NCBI RefSeq assembly: GCF_003675385.1
Contig: NZ_RCWZ01000001.1
Span: forward strand, 1,364,001-1,428,000
Direction: 5' to 3'
DNA from: Mucilaginibacter kameinonensis
GTDB lineage: Bacteria > Bacteroidota > Bacteroidia > Sphingobacteriales > Sphingobacteriaceae
DNA length: 64,000 nt
The stretch's first letter is position 1, and the number at the start of each line of letters is the position of its first letter. The translations under genes and the position numbers were made by a program. Of the stretch, positions 25,044 through 35,085 are shown piece by piece. Below the pieces are notes generated by a model. That model ran no database searches and was not told where the DNA came from. It saw nothing but the letters and a program-made list of their open reading frames with translations.

Positions 25044-25904
25044 TTAGTTTAAGTATGATTGCAACAGGTTTGATTTTGAGTTGTGACGTAAACGCATCAA
25101 AGCCTTGTCTTTCAACTGGCGAACGCGTTCGCGGGTCAAATCAAATTTTTCACCTATTTCCTCTAATGAATGTGGCGCATGACCTCCAAGGCCAAAAAAT
25201 AACATCAGTACTTCACGGTCGCGTTCGGCAAGGATACCTAACGAACGTTTAATTTCCTGCGATAATGAATCGGCCATTACTTCAGTATCGGTTGCAGCAT
25301 CAGAGCTGGCCAACACGTCAAGTAAAGTATTTTCTTCACCCTGGATAAAAGGCGCGTCCATTGAAATCTGACGACCTGCATTATTCATTGAATCGGCAAT
25401 TTTATCAACCGAAATTTCAAGGTTGTCTGCAAGTTCTTCAGGTGTTGGTTGCCTTTCGTACTCCTGCTCCAGTTTTGAAGCGGCTTTATGAATCTTACTT
25501 AATGAACCAATTTGGTTCAATGGTAAACGCACAATACGTGATTGCTCGGCAATGGCCGACAGAATTGACTGACGGATCCACCATACGGCATATGAAATAA
25601 ATTTAAAACCTTTAGTTTCGTCAAAGCGTTTTGCCGCTTTGATCAGGCCAAGGTTTCCCTCGTTTATTAAGTCGCCCAGGGTAAGGCCCTGGTTTTGGTA
25701 CTGCTTAGCAACCGATACCACAAAGCGAAGGTTAGTTTTTGTCAAACGTTCTAACGCTACCTGGTCGCCCTCACGAATCTTTTGCGCCAGGATCACTTCC
25801 TCCTCAGCTGTGATCAAATCTACCTTGCCAATATCGTGCAGGTATTTTTCGAGCGATGCTGATTCACGGTTAGTGATTGATTGGGATATTTTAAGTTGTC
25901 TCAT
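25044..25904 (-). CDS. rpoD: Primary RNA polymerase sigma factor
   Basis: 286 residues, the short form of the housekeeping sigma-70 typical of Bacteroidota (no region 1.1). Region 1.2 is near the N-terminus ([20 protein letters not shown]); region 2 shows [39 protein letters not shown] and [15 protein letters not shown]; region 3 is [13 protein letters not shown]; region 4 HTH is [29 protein letters not shown]. Such sigma factors recognise the TTTG/TAnnTTTG promoters found elsewhere in this window. The 5' leader may be long (about 245 nt from the nearest canonical -7 element). Confidence 0.95.
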   Translation of the reverse strand: MRQLKISQSITNRESASLEKYLHDIGKVDLITAEEEVILAQKIREGDQVALERLTKTNLRFVVSVAKQYQNQGLTLGDLINEGNLGLIKAAKRFDETKGFKFISYAVWWIRQSILSAIAEQSRIVRLPLNQIGSLSKIHKAASKLEQEYERQPTPEELADNLEISVDKIADSMNNAGRQISMDAPFIQGEENTLLDVLASSDAATDTEVMADSLSQEIKRSLGILAERDREVLMLFFGLGGHAPHSLEEIGEKFDLTRERVRQLKDKALMRLRHNSKSNLLQSYLN

Positions 25905-26239
25905 TTTTTAATACAGATTATTAAGCTAAAAACGGTTCAATAAGATACTTGTGCCAGGTTAAACAACCGGAGTTAAAACATACTACATTAAACTTTGCTT
26001 CCTTCTTTATTTGTGAACCCGGGATAAGTATTTAATATTTAAAACGAGGGTTTTCTACTGATATTATTGCTGTAAGGAACGAGCGGTTTAAAAGTTTTAA
26101 AATAATGTGCTAACCAATAAATGTTTAATCAACATATTACCTTATAATGAACAGCACAAAGGTAAGCATTTATTTGCTATTATAGTGTCATTTCAACACC
26201 ATGAAACAACGGTTAAAGTGAAGATTATGTGAATTTTTA
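25905..26239. other. 335-bp upstream region of the sigma factor gene
   Basis: AT-rich, no ORF or repeat seen. It holds one canonical -7 element at 26157-26164. Confidence 0.55.
26157..26164 (-). promoter_or_regulatory. -7 element upstream of rpoD
   Basis: TACCTTTG on the minus strand is an exact match. It lies about 250 bp upstream of the sigma factor ATG, implying a long leader, and just 76 bp beyond the 3' end of the AsmA-family gene. Confidence 0.45.
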
Positions 26240-28750
26240 TTAATCTTGCGCTGGTTCCGGTGTTTGCTGCTTATCGTCTGTCTTCTGGTCGTCATCATCC
26301 TGCTTGGTTTTTTTGTGATTTTTATTCCATTTTATCTTTATTTTACCGTCATCGCCGTCGGTGGCAAGGATATGTAAAACAATACCTTTCATTCGTTTTT
26401 TGTTTCGTTCGGCCTCGTCCTCAATCTTGCTGTCGTTTTTCGGGTTCCGTAACGGAACATCCAGTGCAATGTTGGTGCCCCGTGATAGCGAATAGGTTCC
26501 CTCTACATCCATATTCAAAACGCTCGAATTGATTTGCATAGGGGCGATCTTTATCTTATCGCCGTCAAGATCAAATCTGGCTTTCAAATCGCCAAAAGTG
26601 ATATTGTCCAAATCGCGGAAAGGGAAAGCGAACTTGCCTACGCTTTTTATCGGGGCGAAATTGACCAGTGCACCGTCTTTTAAATTAACCTGGGCAAAGC
26701 CTTTGATTGATTTTGGTACCAGATCGCCGGTATTTTTGATCCCGCCTTTAATATCCACTCTTGCCGAAAGGAAACCACGCAAGTTATCGCTGGTGAAATC
26801 CTTGAGACCGAAGTTGTTAAACGACGCAAAGAAGGTATTAGTATTTACGTTGTTAATAGTTGTGCTGATAGCAAAACTATTGGTTGGCCCCTGCAATACC
26901 AATCCGCTTAAATTCAATGTTCCGCCCGAACTTTTGAGGCTCACATTGCGCATCTTCATGGTGTTGTCGGCCAGCAGGATGTCTGCATTCACATCGGTGG
27001 CTAAAAACTTTTTGTAGTAAACTTTTGCCAAACGTAAATGGAGCTCGGCCTGCCCTTTATCAAACGCGGTATTAAGTTGACTGGTGATCTTAGCATTCGA
27101 CATCTTTTTGCCCGACCCGCTATGGCCGGCACTGATTTCGTATCCGCGGTTGTTCAGGAAACCCAAAAATTCGCCAAGGCGGATCTGCGGACTGGTGATC
27201 TGCCATACGATCAGGATCTTTTCCGGATCGGTATAATACAGGTTTAAAAAGTTGCTCACCTTGCCCTGCATATAAACTATACTGCTGCCATTTTGCAGGC
27301 GGATGTTATTGATATAAAGATCCTTCTCGGTAAATTTTAAAGCGATGGAATTGTTTTTAAATACCAGGCCACGTGGCAGGTATTCTACATCCGCGTTTTT
27401 AATATCCACATTCCCGGTAACAAAGGGTTTGGTGAATTTAAAATTCACAATATCAGCTTTATAGGCCAGCTTCAGGTCGGCAATGCCTTTGGTAAATTTC
27501 AGGCTTTCATCGCCAATAACCGGGTTAAGTTTGGTAACCGGAAAGCGTGAACGAAAAATGCCTGTTGCCACCGGCGTGTTCAGGTTGTTGATGAACGCGG
27601 TATCAATTGTAAACGGAATATCTTTGTAATAACCGTTAAAATGATAAAGTTTGATAACCGAATTATCGTCATTTAGCCCTTTGCCATTGATATAGTTGTT
27701 GCTGAATACACCATTAAAACTACAGTTTTCAATAGTGCCGCCCTGGGTTTTCAAAACGTTGTTTTTTACCTTGGCCGTAACGTAAATGGATGGATCACCG
27801 CCGCCTCCAAAACTTCCCTTCAGGTCGCAGGTTACATCAATAGGTTTTTTCAGATCGAACATTTTGAGGCTTTTGGTGATATTGGCAGCCAGTAGGTTGG
27901 CAGCATCATTCCACAAAATATCGTCAACCTTGAGGTTAATAGTAAAATCTGTTTGCGGAGATTTAAGGTTAAACTGCGCGCCAACCGTGAAGGGGTTATC
28001 GCCAATGTTAAGTGTATTGGGTGCAAGGTTTATGATCTGCGAATCATCGTCGTAGCTGATATCAAAGTGGCCTTTTAAAAGCCTGTTTTTCATGAAGCTT
28101 CCTTTTTTTGTATTAAAGGAAAAGCTGTTTGCCATGGTATTCAGATCGATATCAGCATTCCATCCTTTGGCAGGATAATCCATGTGGCCCTGGATATCAT
28201 TAACAGCAAATTTGAACAGTTTATAAGCGTGGCGGTCATCAACCACAAAGTTCACTTTGTTTAAGGAAAAACGTTTGATTTGTGTTGATGAGCTGGTTTG
28301 TTTTTCTTTTGGGTCTTTTTCAACCTTAGGTTTTGCTTTAAATATAGCTGTATTGCTGTAGCCGGTGCTATCGGTAAACAGGTCGATATCGGCATTGCTG
28401 ATATCTATTTTATTGATCACCACCTCGCCTTTAAGCAACGCCGAGGCATTAACCGATACTTCAAAATCTTTTGCGGTAAGTAAAGTATGATGATGCTGGG
28501 CCCAGCGGTTATCTCTCAGTACCACATCTTTCAGTTCAACAGATACGCCCGGAAACCCCTTAAACAATGTAGGGTTGATAGTGCCTATAGTGAGTGTGCC
28601 GTTCAGGTTTTTGTTAAGTTCGGAGGTGATCATAGCAAGCACTTTCTGCTTATTATAATTAACATAAACAGTAAGGGCGATAAATAAAATTATAATTAAA
28701 CCCACGAACGCTCCGGCGATCTTTAAGGTTATCTTTAACCATTTCGGCAT
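26240..28750 (-). CDS. AsmA-family protein
   Basis: 836 residues. An N-terminal membrane helix (about 8-30, LKIAGAFVGLIIILFIALTV) is followed by the AsmA signature LNKNLNGTLTIGTINPTLFKGFPGVSVELKDVVLRD and a long beta-rich periplasmic region. The C-terminal AsmA_2-like part has ADNLRGFLSARVDIKG-type repeats and a final hydrophilic tail rich in Lys/Asp/Gln (KKTKQDDDDQKTDDKQQ). AsmA-like proteins are thought to form grooves for lipid transport between membranes. The gene is followed at once by the long rpoD promoter region on the same strand. Confidence 0.92.
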   Translation of the reverse strand: MPKWLKITLKIAGAFVGLIIILFIALTVYVNYNKQKVLAMITSELNKNLNGTLTIGTINPTLFKGFPGVSVELKDVVLRDNRWAQHHHTLLTAKDFEVSVNASALLKGEVVINKIDISNADIDLFTDSTGYSNTAIFKAKPKVEKDPKEKQTSSSTQIKRFSLNKVNFVVDDRHAYKLFKFAVNDIQGHMDYPAKGWNADIDLNTMANSFSFNTKKGSFMKNRLLKGHFDISYDDDSQIINLAPNTLNIGDNPFTVGAQFNLKSPQTDFTINLKVDDILWNDAANLLAANITKSLKMFDLKKPIDVTCDLKGSFGGGGDPSIYVTAKVKNNVLKTQGGTIENCSFNGVFSNNYINGKGLNDDNSVIKLYHFNGYYKDIPFTIDTAFINNLNTPVATGIFRSRFPVTKLNPVIGDESLKFTKGIADLKLAYKADIVNFKFTKPFVTGNVDIKNADVEYLPRGLVFKNNSIALKFTEKDLYINNIRLQNGSSIVYMQGKVSNFLNLYYTDPEKILIVWQITSPQIRLGEFLGFLNNRGYEISAGHSGSGKKMSNAKITSQLNTAFDKGQAELHLRLAKVYYKKFLATDVNADILLADNTMKMRNVSLKSSGGTLNLSGLVLQGPTNSFAISTTINNVNTNTFFASFNNFGLKDFTSDNLRGFLSARVDIKGGIKNTGDLVPKSIKGFAQVNLKDGALVNFAPIKSVGKFAFPFRDLDNITFGDLKARFDLDGDKIKIAPMQINSSVLNMDVEGTYSLSRGTNIALDVPLRNPKNDSKIEDEAERNKKRMKGIVLHILATDGDDGKIKIKWNKNHKKTKQDDDDQKTDDKQQTPEPAQD

Positions 28751-28891
28751 TTCAACTAATTTATTGTTAAAGCGTTATGGTTATATAATTGTTTGTATTG
28801 TAACATATAATTAACACACGGTATAGGAATAGGTAAATAAATCTGCAATAAGATACAATATTTTAAATGTATAATCGGCTACATCATTATC

Positions 28892-29566
28892 ATGGAAACA
28901 ACTAATAAAATAAAGGTAATTATTACAGGCGCTACCGGTATGGTAGGCGAGGGGGTACTACACCAATGTTTGCTGAGCAATAAGGTTGAAGAGGTATTGA
29001 TCATTAACCGTAAACCAAGCGGCGTTACGCATCCTAAGCTCAAAGAAATTATTCACGCCGATTTCTTTAACCTTACGCCCATAGAAAGCCATCTGCAAGG
29101 TTATAATGCCTGCTTTTTTTGTTTAGGGGTTTCGTCGGTAGGTATGAGTGAAGAGGCTTATTACAAAGTAACCTACCTGCTTACCATGCATGTTGCCGAG
29201 ATACTGAGCCGTGTTAATCCGGATATGACCTTTTGCTACATATCCGGGGCAGGTACCGATAGTACGGAAACCGGCCGCAGCATGTGGGCACGCGTAAAAG
29301 GCAAAACTGAGAACGATTTGATGAAGCTGCCCTTTAAACAGGTCTTTAACTTCAGGCCGGGATTTATGAAAAGCTTTAAAGGCGCAAAAAATACGCTGTC
29401 TTTTTATAAATACATCAGCTGGATGTATCCCCTCGGCAGGCTTATTTACCCTAAAGGTTTTATTACACTGGAGGAAGTTGGCGAAGCCATGATTAATACC
29501 GCGAACCGGGGAACGGGGCGCTGGATCCTGGACGGGAAAGATATTGTGGCGCTGGCCAACGAATAG
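28892..29566 (+). CDS. Atypical SDR / NAD(P)-binding epimerase-like protein
   Basis: 224 residues. The N-terminal Rossmann motif VIITGATGMVGEGVLHQCL binds NAD(P); downstream are NACFFCLGVSSVGMSEEAYYKVTY and YISGAGTDSTETGRSMWARVKGKTENDLMKLP, where the usual YxxxK of classical SDRs is replaced. This fits the atypical SDR group (HTATIP2/YwnB-like) common in Bacteroidota. The substrate is unknown. It is an isolated gene between the divergent AsmA gene and an exported hydrolase. Confidence 0.82.
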   Translation: METTNKIKVIITGATGMVGEGVLHQCLLSNKVEEVLIINRKPSGVTHPKLKEIIHADFFNLTPIESHLQGYNACFFCLGVSSVGMSEEAYYKVTYLLTMHVAEILSRVNPDMTFCYISGAGTDSTETGRSMWARVKGKTENDLMKLPFKQVFNFRPGFMKSFKGAKNTLSFYKYISWMYPLGRLIYPKGFITLEEVGEAMINTANRGTGRWILDGKDIVALANE

Positions 29567-29746
29567 CGGGTTATGATATACGGATAGCATCGTCGTGTAA
29601 ATCCGATATATCGTTATTGTGGTTTATGGTTTTTTGTTGTAAGGTGTTGTAATATAGTTGTTTGTGTTTTTGGTGTGAGGTTTGGGTTAGTGAGGTTAGT
29701 AACATTAATCAACACATCATTTGTGAAAACTAAACTCAAAAACAAC

Positions 29747-30538
29747 ATGAAAGCCAAATCAATGAAAGCCCGCTTAAATAAATATTTAATTGCGGCAGTA
29801 GTTTTATCAGGCAGTTTATTTGCCCTTACCTTTAAAGCAAGCGCGCAGGGCACACCTGTTAAAAACATTGTATTGGTACATGGCGCCTTTGCCGATGGCT
29901 CGGGCTTTCAAGCCGTGTACAATATCCTTACTAAAAAAGGCTACAATGTTACCGTAGTTCAAAATCCCTTAACCTCGCTTAAGGATGATGTTGACGCGGC
30001 TAACCGGATCCTGGACAAACAGGACGGCCCCACAGTTTTGGTTGGCCACTCCTATGGCGGTACAGTAATTACCGAAGCCGGGAATAATTCAAAAGTAGTG
30101 GCCTTGGTTTACATTGCCGCTTTTGCTCCGGATAAAGGCGAGAACACCATAAAATGGGTACAATCTGCACCTCCCGCTCCCGAAAACGGAATTTTGCCGC
30201 CAGACGATAAAGGCTTTGTTTACTATGATAAAGCTAAATTTCATGGTGGGTTTGCCGGCGATTTGAGCCAGGCCGAGGCCGACTTTATGTTTGCTTCACA
30301 AGGGCCAACCTCTGTTCAATGTTTTATAACCCCTATTACCGAAGCCGCCTGGAAAACCAAGCCGAGCTATGGCATAGTAGCTACCGAAGATAAAAGTATA
30401 GTGCCTGATGTTGAGCGTACCATGTATAAACGTGCCGGAGCTAAAATAACCGAGGTTAAAGGCAGCCACGTCATATTTATTTCGCAACCCGAGGCTGTTG
30501 CCAAAGTAATTATCGAGGCGGCAAACAGCGTTAAGTAA
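29747..30538 (+). CDS. Exported alpha/beta hydrolase
   Basis: 263 residues. I chose the ATG at 29747 because it gives a proper signal peptide (MKAKSMKARLNKYLIAAVVLSG... cleaving after KASAQ); the frame upstream to 29675 has no such character. Alpha/beta-hydrolase motifs: oxyanion LVHGAFADGSGF, nucleophile elbow GHSYGG with Ser102, and a C-terminal GSHVIFISQPEAVAKVI containing the catalytic His. It resembles esterase-like hydrolases of the Abhydrolase_6 group; the substrate is unknown. A hairpin terminator follows directly. Confidence 0.88.
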   Translation: MKAKSMKARLNKYLIAAVVLSGSLFALTFKASAQGTPVKNIVLVHGAFADGSGFQAVYNILTKKGYNVTVVQNPLTSLKDDVDAANRILDKQDGPTVLVGHSYGGTVITEAGNNSKVVALVYIAAFAPDKGENTIKWVQSAPPAPENGILPPDDKGFVYYDKAKFHGGFAGDLSQAEADFMFASQGPTSVQCFITPITEAAWKTKPSYGIVATEDKSIVPDVERTMYKRAGAKITEVKGSHVIFISQPEAVAKVIIEAANSVK

Positions 30539-30561
30539 AAGATAGTTTTTGTTACAGTTTT

Positions 30562-30596
30562 AAGCGGAACCGGCGATTGGCCGTTCCGCTTTTTTG
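30562..30596 (+). terminator. Terminator after the alpha/beta hydrolase gene
   Basis: Stem AAGCGGAAC / GTTCCGCTT (30562-30570 and 30583-30591) with a G/C-rich inner extension and a T run. Confidence 0.88.
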
Positions 30597-30621
30597 TTAG
30601 TTTTACGCTATCGATCATTAA

Positions 30622-31488
30622 ATGGAAGCCATTACCGTACCCGGAGCAGTAAAAGATAAGCCGCAAATTAAAGCGGGTGAGATCTCTTTTGTGTACTACC
30701 AGGAGCGCGGCAGCCTGCTCAGAAACCAGGTGATTTTTAACCAATGCGCCGTAAGCTTTGTGCTTAACGGGCAAAAAGAGCTTTATCGTCATGCCGATTG
30801 TACCATCATCAGGCCAGGACAAGGTTTGCTGATTCCCGAAGGTAATACTCTTATCGCGGAGCATACCGTAAACGGGACTTCAAATGATGTGCTTTACAGT
30901 AGTTTTATCGTCTTCTTTCCGCAGCGGCTGATTACAGAATTTTTTGCTAAGCATGGTCTTTCCACAAAAAATACGCAAGCTGATGGTTCGCCTTATTTGC
31001 TTTTTTCAAACACCGCTTACCTTAATGAATACCTCCGGGGTATCCGGACTTTGGTTGACGGGCAGCAGCAGCTTTCATACCCGGTAGCGCTGCATAAACT
31101 GGAGGAGTTGCTGCTTATCATTTATGAATTATACCCAACTCAGTTGACGACCTTACTTGGTAGCGAGCATAACAATACCGGTTTATCGCTGCAAAAACTG
31201 GTCGAAAATAACCTGTTTAATAACCTCACTCTTGATGAATTGGCTTTTCTGGCCAATCGTAGCCTGTCGTCATTCAAACGGGATTTTGAGAAAGCTTATG
31301 GCCTGTCGCCGCAAAAATATATCCGCGAAAGGAAACTGGAAGCTGCCTGCATTGAGCTAAAGAGTGGGCGCAGGGCAAGTGAGCTTTACGGCACTTTCGG
31401 TTACGAAAACCTGTCGAATTTTAATACAGCTTTTAAGAAAAAGTTCGGGGTTACCCCGGCGGCTTACGGTCAGCAAATTGTAGTTTGA
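30622..31488 (+). CDS. AraC-family transcriptional regulator
   Basis: 288 residues: an N-terminal cupin-like sensor (about 1-150, VYYQERGSLLRNQVIFNQCAVSFVLNG...) and a C-terminal double HTH (about 195-285, LVENNLFNNLTLDELAFLANRSLSSFKRDFEKAYGLSPQKYIRERKLEAACIEL...YENLSNFNTAFKKKFGVTPAAY). Its position next to the exported hydrolase and the PEBP-like gene suggests local control, but the ligand is unknown. Confidence 0.9.
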   Translation: MEAITVPGAVKDKPQIKAGEISFVYYQERGSLLRNQVIFNQCAVSFVLNGQKELYRHADCTIIRPGQGLLIPEGNTLIAEHTVNGTSNDVLYSSFIVFFPQRLITEFFAKHGLSTKNTQADGSPYLLFSNTAYLNEYLRGIRTLVDGQQQLSYPVALHKLEELLLIIYELYPTQLTTLLGSEHNNTGLSLQKLVENNLFNNLTLDELAFLANRSLSSFKRDFEKAYGLSPQKYIRERKLEAACIELKSGRRASELYGTFGYENLSNFNTAFKKKFGVTPAAYGQQIVV

Positions 31489-31575
31489 GCCGCTTGCACT
31501 ACTATTTGAACCGTTTGCAATAACAGTGTGAACGCCCGCAAGGCCAACTTTGTAGCGTAATTAAATACTGTTATT

Positions 31576-32118
31576 ATGAAAACGATTTTCTCTCTATTCA
31601 TCAGCTTTTTTATAGCTAAGGCTGCATGTTCACAAACGTTTACTTTAAAAAGTGCCGATTTAGGCGGACAGTTCAGCAATGAGTTTATTGCCGGTAATTT
31701 TGGATGCAATGGCGGCAATAAATCGCCGCAACTAAGCTGGGTTAACGCACCGGAGGGCACCCAAAGCTTTGCCATAACCATGTACGATGCGGACGCCCCA
31801 ACCGGAAGCGGGTTCTGGCATTGGGTTGTTGTAGATATTCCCGCAAATATTCATGAACTTAAGCAAGGCGCGGGCGACGTAAAAAGTGGTTTAGCTCCGC
31901 AAGGCAGCCTGCAAAGTATTAACGATGTAGGCGTACCCGGTTACCAGGGCCCATGCCCCGGCGTTGGCGAGGGCGACCACCGGTATCTTATCACCGTATA
32001 TGCTTTAAAAACAGCCAAACTGGGCACAACGCAAGCTTCAACCGCGGCTTTAACCGGTTACATGCTGGGTAAGCAATCGTTAGCTAAGGCTTCGTTAATG
32101 GTTTATATGAAAAGATAA
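31576..32118 (+). CDS. Exported YbhB/YbcL (PEBP/Raf kinase inhibitor-like) protein
   Basis: 180 residues with signal peptide MKTIFSLFISFFIAKAACSQ. PEBP motifs: NFGCNGGNKSPQLSWVNAPEGTQSFAITMYDADAPTGSGFWHWVVVDIP and PGVGEGDHRYLITVYAL, with the conserved anion-binding DxDAP and GxHRY-like elements (here GDHRY). The physiological role of bacterial members is unclear. The Cys in KAACSQ is not in a good lipobox, so it is probably a soluble periplasmic protein. Confidence 0.9.
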   Translation: MKTIFSLFISFFIAKAACSQTFTLKSADLGGQFSNEFIAGNFGCNGGNKSPQLSWVNAPEGTQSFAITMYDADAPTGSGFWHWVVVDIPANIHELKQGAGDVKSGLAPQGSLQSINDVGVPGYQGPCPGVGEGDHRYLITVYALKTAKLGTTQASTAALTGYMLGKQSLAKASLMVYMKR

Positions 32119-32134
32119 GCGACTTGTTTTTTTA

Positions 32135-32243
32135 AATCCCCTCTTGAGAGGGGGCGCGGTGGAATGTGTAGTTGCAGGGGTGTGTTTATGCAATTAACTT
32201 ATCAAAGCAGAAACACACCCCTCCTCCCCTCTCAAGAGGGGAA
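32135..32243. repeat. AATCCCCTCTTGAGAGGGG composite inverted repeat (copy 1)
   Basis: Outer arms ATCCCCTCTTGAGAGGGG and CCCCTCTCAAGAGGGGA, and inner arms GGGGTGTGTTT and AAACACACCCC, are nested inverted copies. A close relative is at 58336-58446. It lies between convergent genes. Confidence 0.85.
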
Positions 32244-32571
32244 TCGCACAATCCCGCACCCTTACCAGTTGCACGATTAAGCGTCTACGCTTGAACCTGC
32301 GCCAGGATGAACAGGGTTTATGGCTTTCTAATTCCCCGTAGGGGATACCTATTTGTAGCGAAAGAGTGGTGAAGACGCTTTGCCTCGTAGAGGCTACCCT
32401 CGCGATGTAGATATTTTCTGCGTCAGGGTAGCACCTACCGGCGCACAATACTGCGTTGCAAACCTTATTCTACAAACAGGTAGCACCTCTGGTGCATAAT
32501 AACGGGGGCACACGTCGTCGGTGGCAATAAACAAATCATGTGATCAAATGCTGGTAATTGTAGGAGGTTAA
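32244..32571. repeat. Mixed short repeats, no gene
   Basis: 328 bp without an ORF. It includes a GCGTCTACGCTTGAAC word (32281 region, related to 49139-49262) and an imperfect inverted pair around 32335-32500: CCGTAGGGGATACCTATTTG and CTACAAACAGGTAGCACC. It looks like accumulated repeat elements. Confidence 0.6.
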
Positions 32572-34065
32572 CTACCGAATCACAACCTGCAATTTAAGCA
32601 ACCTGCTTTTTTCTGCCGAAAAGCTCGCTCCATTATCATTACTTATTAACGATACATTATTAGGATCAGTTAACAGATCATTATAGGCAAAGCCATAGCA
32701 GCCTTTGGTAGTGGCCGATTGTATAACGACAGCGTATCGCTTACCGACGGTAACAGGAATATTTGTCTTTACAATAACGTTCCTGGCCGACCATGAAACA
32801 GAATCAGCAGGTAAAGTAACGGAAGCCAATGCTTTACCTGTTGGTGATCCGGTATTATTAAGTTCAAATACCTCAATAGCCAGACCGGAATCGGGATGCC
32901 CTGTTTGAAAAGTAGCAAAACTGATGCTGGCTAAATTGCCGTTCCTGCTTGCCGTAAAAATTTGCGCACGCTGTACATTTTTGCCAATGTCGCACCCGGT
33001 TATAAAATCTTCAGTTGGTTTTACCGGGCTGGGGTTCCTGGTAAAATTTGCTGTTTGCTGGCACTCCATGGGGTTGATGGAGCCATCGGCGGCAAAGCTG
33101 AGCGGTGCCCAGTAAAAATTTGCAAGGGCTTCGTTTTTGGCCGCGTTGTTCCACAAATCGCTGCCGAAAAGGAAAATCGTTTCTGAATCCAGTTTAATGG
33201 TTGATACAAACGAGGGTTGCCCGCCGCAGGAGTTATCACTGATCTTGATCCCATCTGACCATGGCCCCAATGGCGACGATGCAGTACGGTAAGAAGCCCC
33301 GGTGCCCGAACAATAACCACAATTAGGGTCGGAGTAAATAAGATAATATTTGCCTTTACGCTTGAACAATGCCGGTGCTTCGGTATTACCAGTAGTAACC
33401 GATTTTACATACTGCCCGGTTCCGGTTAAATAGTCGGCGCTTAATTTTTCAATAACGATACTGCCTTTTGTTCGCCAGTCGGTATACGCTAAATAGGCTG
33501 TGCCATCGTCATCAACAAAAGTATCATGGTCGCCATTGTTTAAACCTGCAACCGGCATTTCGCTGTTTACTGCAAGGGTTGGCTCCTTAATTTCAATGAA
33601 TGGCCCAACCGGGGTTTTGCTGGTAAATACCCGGTAGCCAACCCGGTTATCATAAACGTTTATCCACAGTACGTAGCGTTTTGTTTTTTTATTATAGATA
33701 ACATGCGGCCTAAAGCAGCCATAGGTTTTACCATCGCAGCGGCTTTGCCAAACGGGCGTTTGGGCATCAAACATAAATCCCCTGTCGGTCCAGTGTTGCA
33801 AATCGGTTGATGAGTAAGTTTTAAAACCGCAAAAGGGGGCCGTTTTGTTTCCCCATTCAAAACCGCAATCATAACTGGTACCGTACAGGTAGTACACGCC
33901 GTTAAATAAGGCTATCTCGCCGTCGTGCGCGTCAACCGCGTTGCCCAGGTTATCGAATTTAGTTATCTGCTTACCGTTTTTATCAAAATTTGTAATGCTT
34001 TGCGCCGATGCGAACCGGACAGTTAAAATGGCAGCCAACAGGCTAAGCAGGATAAGTTTTTTCAT
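32572..34065 (-). CDS. Glycoside hydrolase family 43-like protein with C-terminal beta domain
   Basis: 497 residues with signal peptide ending ASAQS. The five-bladed propeller shows AHDGEIALFNGVYYLYGTSYDCGF (about 46-68), DHDTFVDDDGTAYLAYTD with the modulating Asp (about 180), and NTEAPALFKRKGKYYLIYSD with the general acid Glu (about 230). The first blade has HDGE where most GH43 have the catalytic-base Asp; this arrangement resembles the exo-1,3-galactanase-type subfamily. Residues about 350-497 form an extra beta-sandwich-like domain. Likely substrate is galactan or arabinogalactan side chains, but specificity is uncertain. It lies at the edge of the arabinose locus. Confidence 0.82.
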   Translation of the reverse strand: MKKLILLSLLAAILTVRFASAQSITNFDKNGKQITKFDNLGNAVDAHDGEIALFNGVYYLYGTSYDCGFEWGNKTAPFCGFKTYSSTDLQHWTDRGFMFDAQTPVWQSRCDGKTYGCFRPHVIYNKKTKRYVLWINVYDNRVGYRVFTSKTPVGPFIEIKEPTLAVNSEMPVAGLNNGDHDTFVDDDGTAYLAYTDWRTKGSIVIEKLSADYLTGTGQYVKSVTTGNTEAPALFKRKGKYYLIYSDPNCGYCSGTGASYRTASSPLGPWSDGIKISDNSCGGQPSFVSTIKLDSETIFLFGSDLWNNAAKNEALANFYWAPLSFAADGSINPMECQQTANFTRNPSPVKPTEDFITGCDIGKNVQRAQIFTASRNGNLASISFATFQTGHPDSGLAIEVFELNNTGSPTGKALASVTLPADSVSWSARNVIVKTNIPVTVGKRYAVVIQSATTKGCYGFAYNDLLTDPNNVSLISNDNGASFSAEKSRLLKLQVVIR

Positions 34066-34203
34066 TGGTTTTGTTATTACTGAACTGCAGGTGCTAAAAT
34101 TTTCAGCGAAAAGCGGCTATATCATCGACCCAAATCTATCAATGAACGCAAAAGTACCGGTTACACTTTTTGATATTAGGTTTATCATTTATGATAGCTG
34201 GTT

Positions 34204-35085
34204 TTAAAGATCTCCCTGCGCCCGTTTCCGGTAATCGGTAGGGGCAATGCCGGTTTTTTCTTTAAACAGTTTAGAGAAATAAAAATACGACTCGAACCTC
34301 AGATCGTAAGCAATCTGTTTAATAGGGATAGACGGATCATTCAGTAATTCTTTTGCACGATCTATTTTTAACTGGATATAGTACTGGCCTGGTGATAACC
34401 CTGTATGGCTTTTAAAGGCTTTTCTGAACCAGGAATAACCTACGCCTAATTGAGACGCAGCTTGTTCCGGTGAAAAATCGGCAGTTATATTTGAGCGGAA
34501 AAGAAGCCTCGCTTCATTGATCAATACTTCGCGGCCATCGCTCACCGCGTTTTGTCTGCTCACGGCATGAAAGCTTCCTAACAGGTGCAGCACCGCGCCT
34601 GAGATCTGGGGCTGGTAACCGGTATCTTCCTGTTGTGTTTTTTCGATGATGTTATTAAAGAGACCAAAAATGCTTTCATTAAAACCGATGCTAAGACACG
34701 GGGCTTCCGGTTTAAAAAAACTTTTGTTGATCAGGTTATCCATCACTTCGCCCTTAAAGCCTATCCAGTATTCATCCCAGCCGGTTTTTTCATCAGGCTT
34801 ATAACGGTGCCGCTCTCCCGGAAACAAAACTATTACACTGCCGGCCTTTACTTCAATCCGTTTGCAACTGTCTGATTCAAAAAGGCCTTTGCCCCGGGTT
34901 ATATAAATTACCTGGTACTCGTTCAGTACACGGCCGGTGTTCCAGTTAAAATTATGATGCGCGGGATGTGCCTTGCCAGGGTATGAGCCCGAGGCCTCAA
35001 TATGGGTACAGCCGGTATTTAACACGCATAGTCCCCAGTTTTCGTCTTCCTTACTTACAGGCAGGTATTTGTAGTAATTGATCAT
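34204..35085 (-). CDS. AraC-family regulator at the arabinose locus
   Basis: 293 residues. N-terminal cupin sensor (AHHNFNWNTGRVLNEYQVIYITRGKGLFE, VKAGSVIVLFPGERHRYKP) and C-terminal double HTH (FSPEQAASQLGVGYSWFRKAFKSHTGLSPGQYYIQLKIDRAKELL, IKQIAYDLRFESYFYFSKLFKEKTGIAPTDYRKR). It resembles AraC/RhaS-type sugar regulators. It is divergent from the isomerase gene at 35389 over a 303-bp control region, so control of the arabinose genes is plausible; the ligand is inferred from context. Confidence 0.9.
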   Translation of the reverse strand: MINYYKYLPVSKEDENWGLCVLNTGCTHIEASGSYPGKAHPAHHNFNWNTGRVLNEYQVIYITRGKGLFESDSCKRIEVKAGSVIVLFPGERHRYKPDEKTGWDEYWIGFKGEVMDNLINKSFFKPEAPCLSIGFNESIFGLFNNIIEKTQQEDTGYQPQISGAVLHLLGSFHAVSRQNAVSDGREVLINEARLLFRSNITADFSPEQAASQLGVGYSWFRKAFKSHTGLSPGQYYIQLKIDRAKELLNDPSIPIKQIAYDLRFESYFYFSKLFKEKTGIAPTDYRKRAQGDL

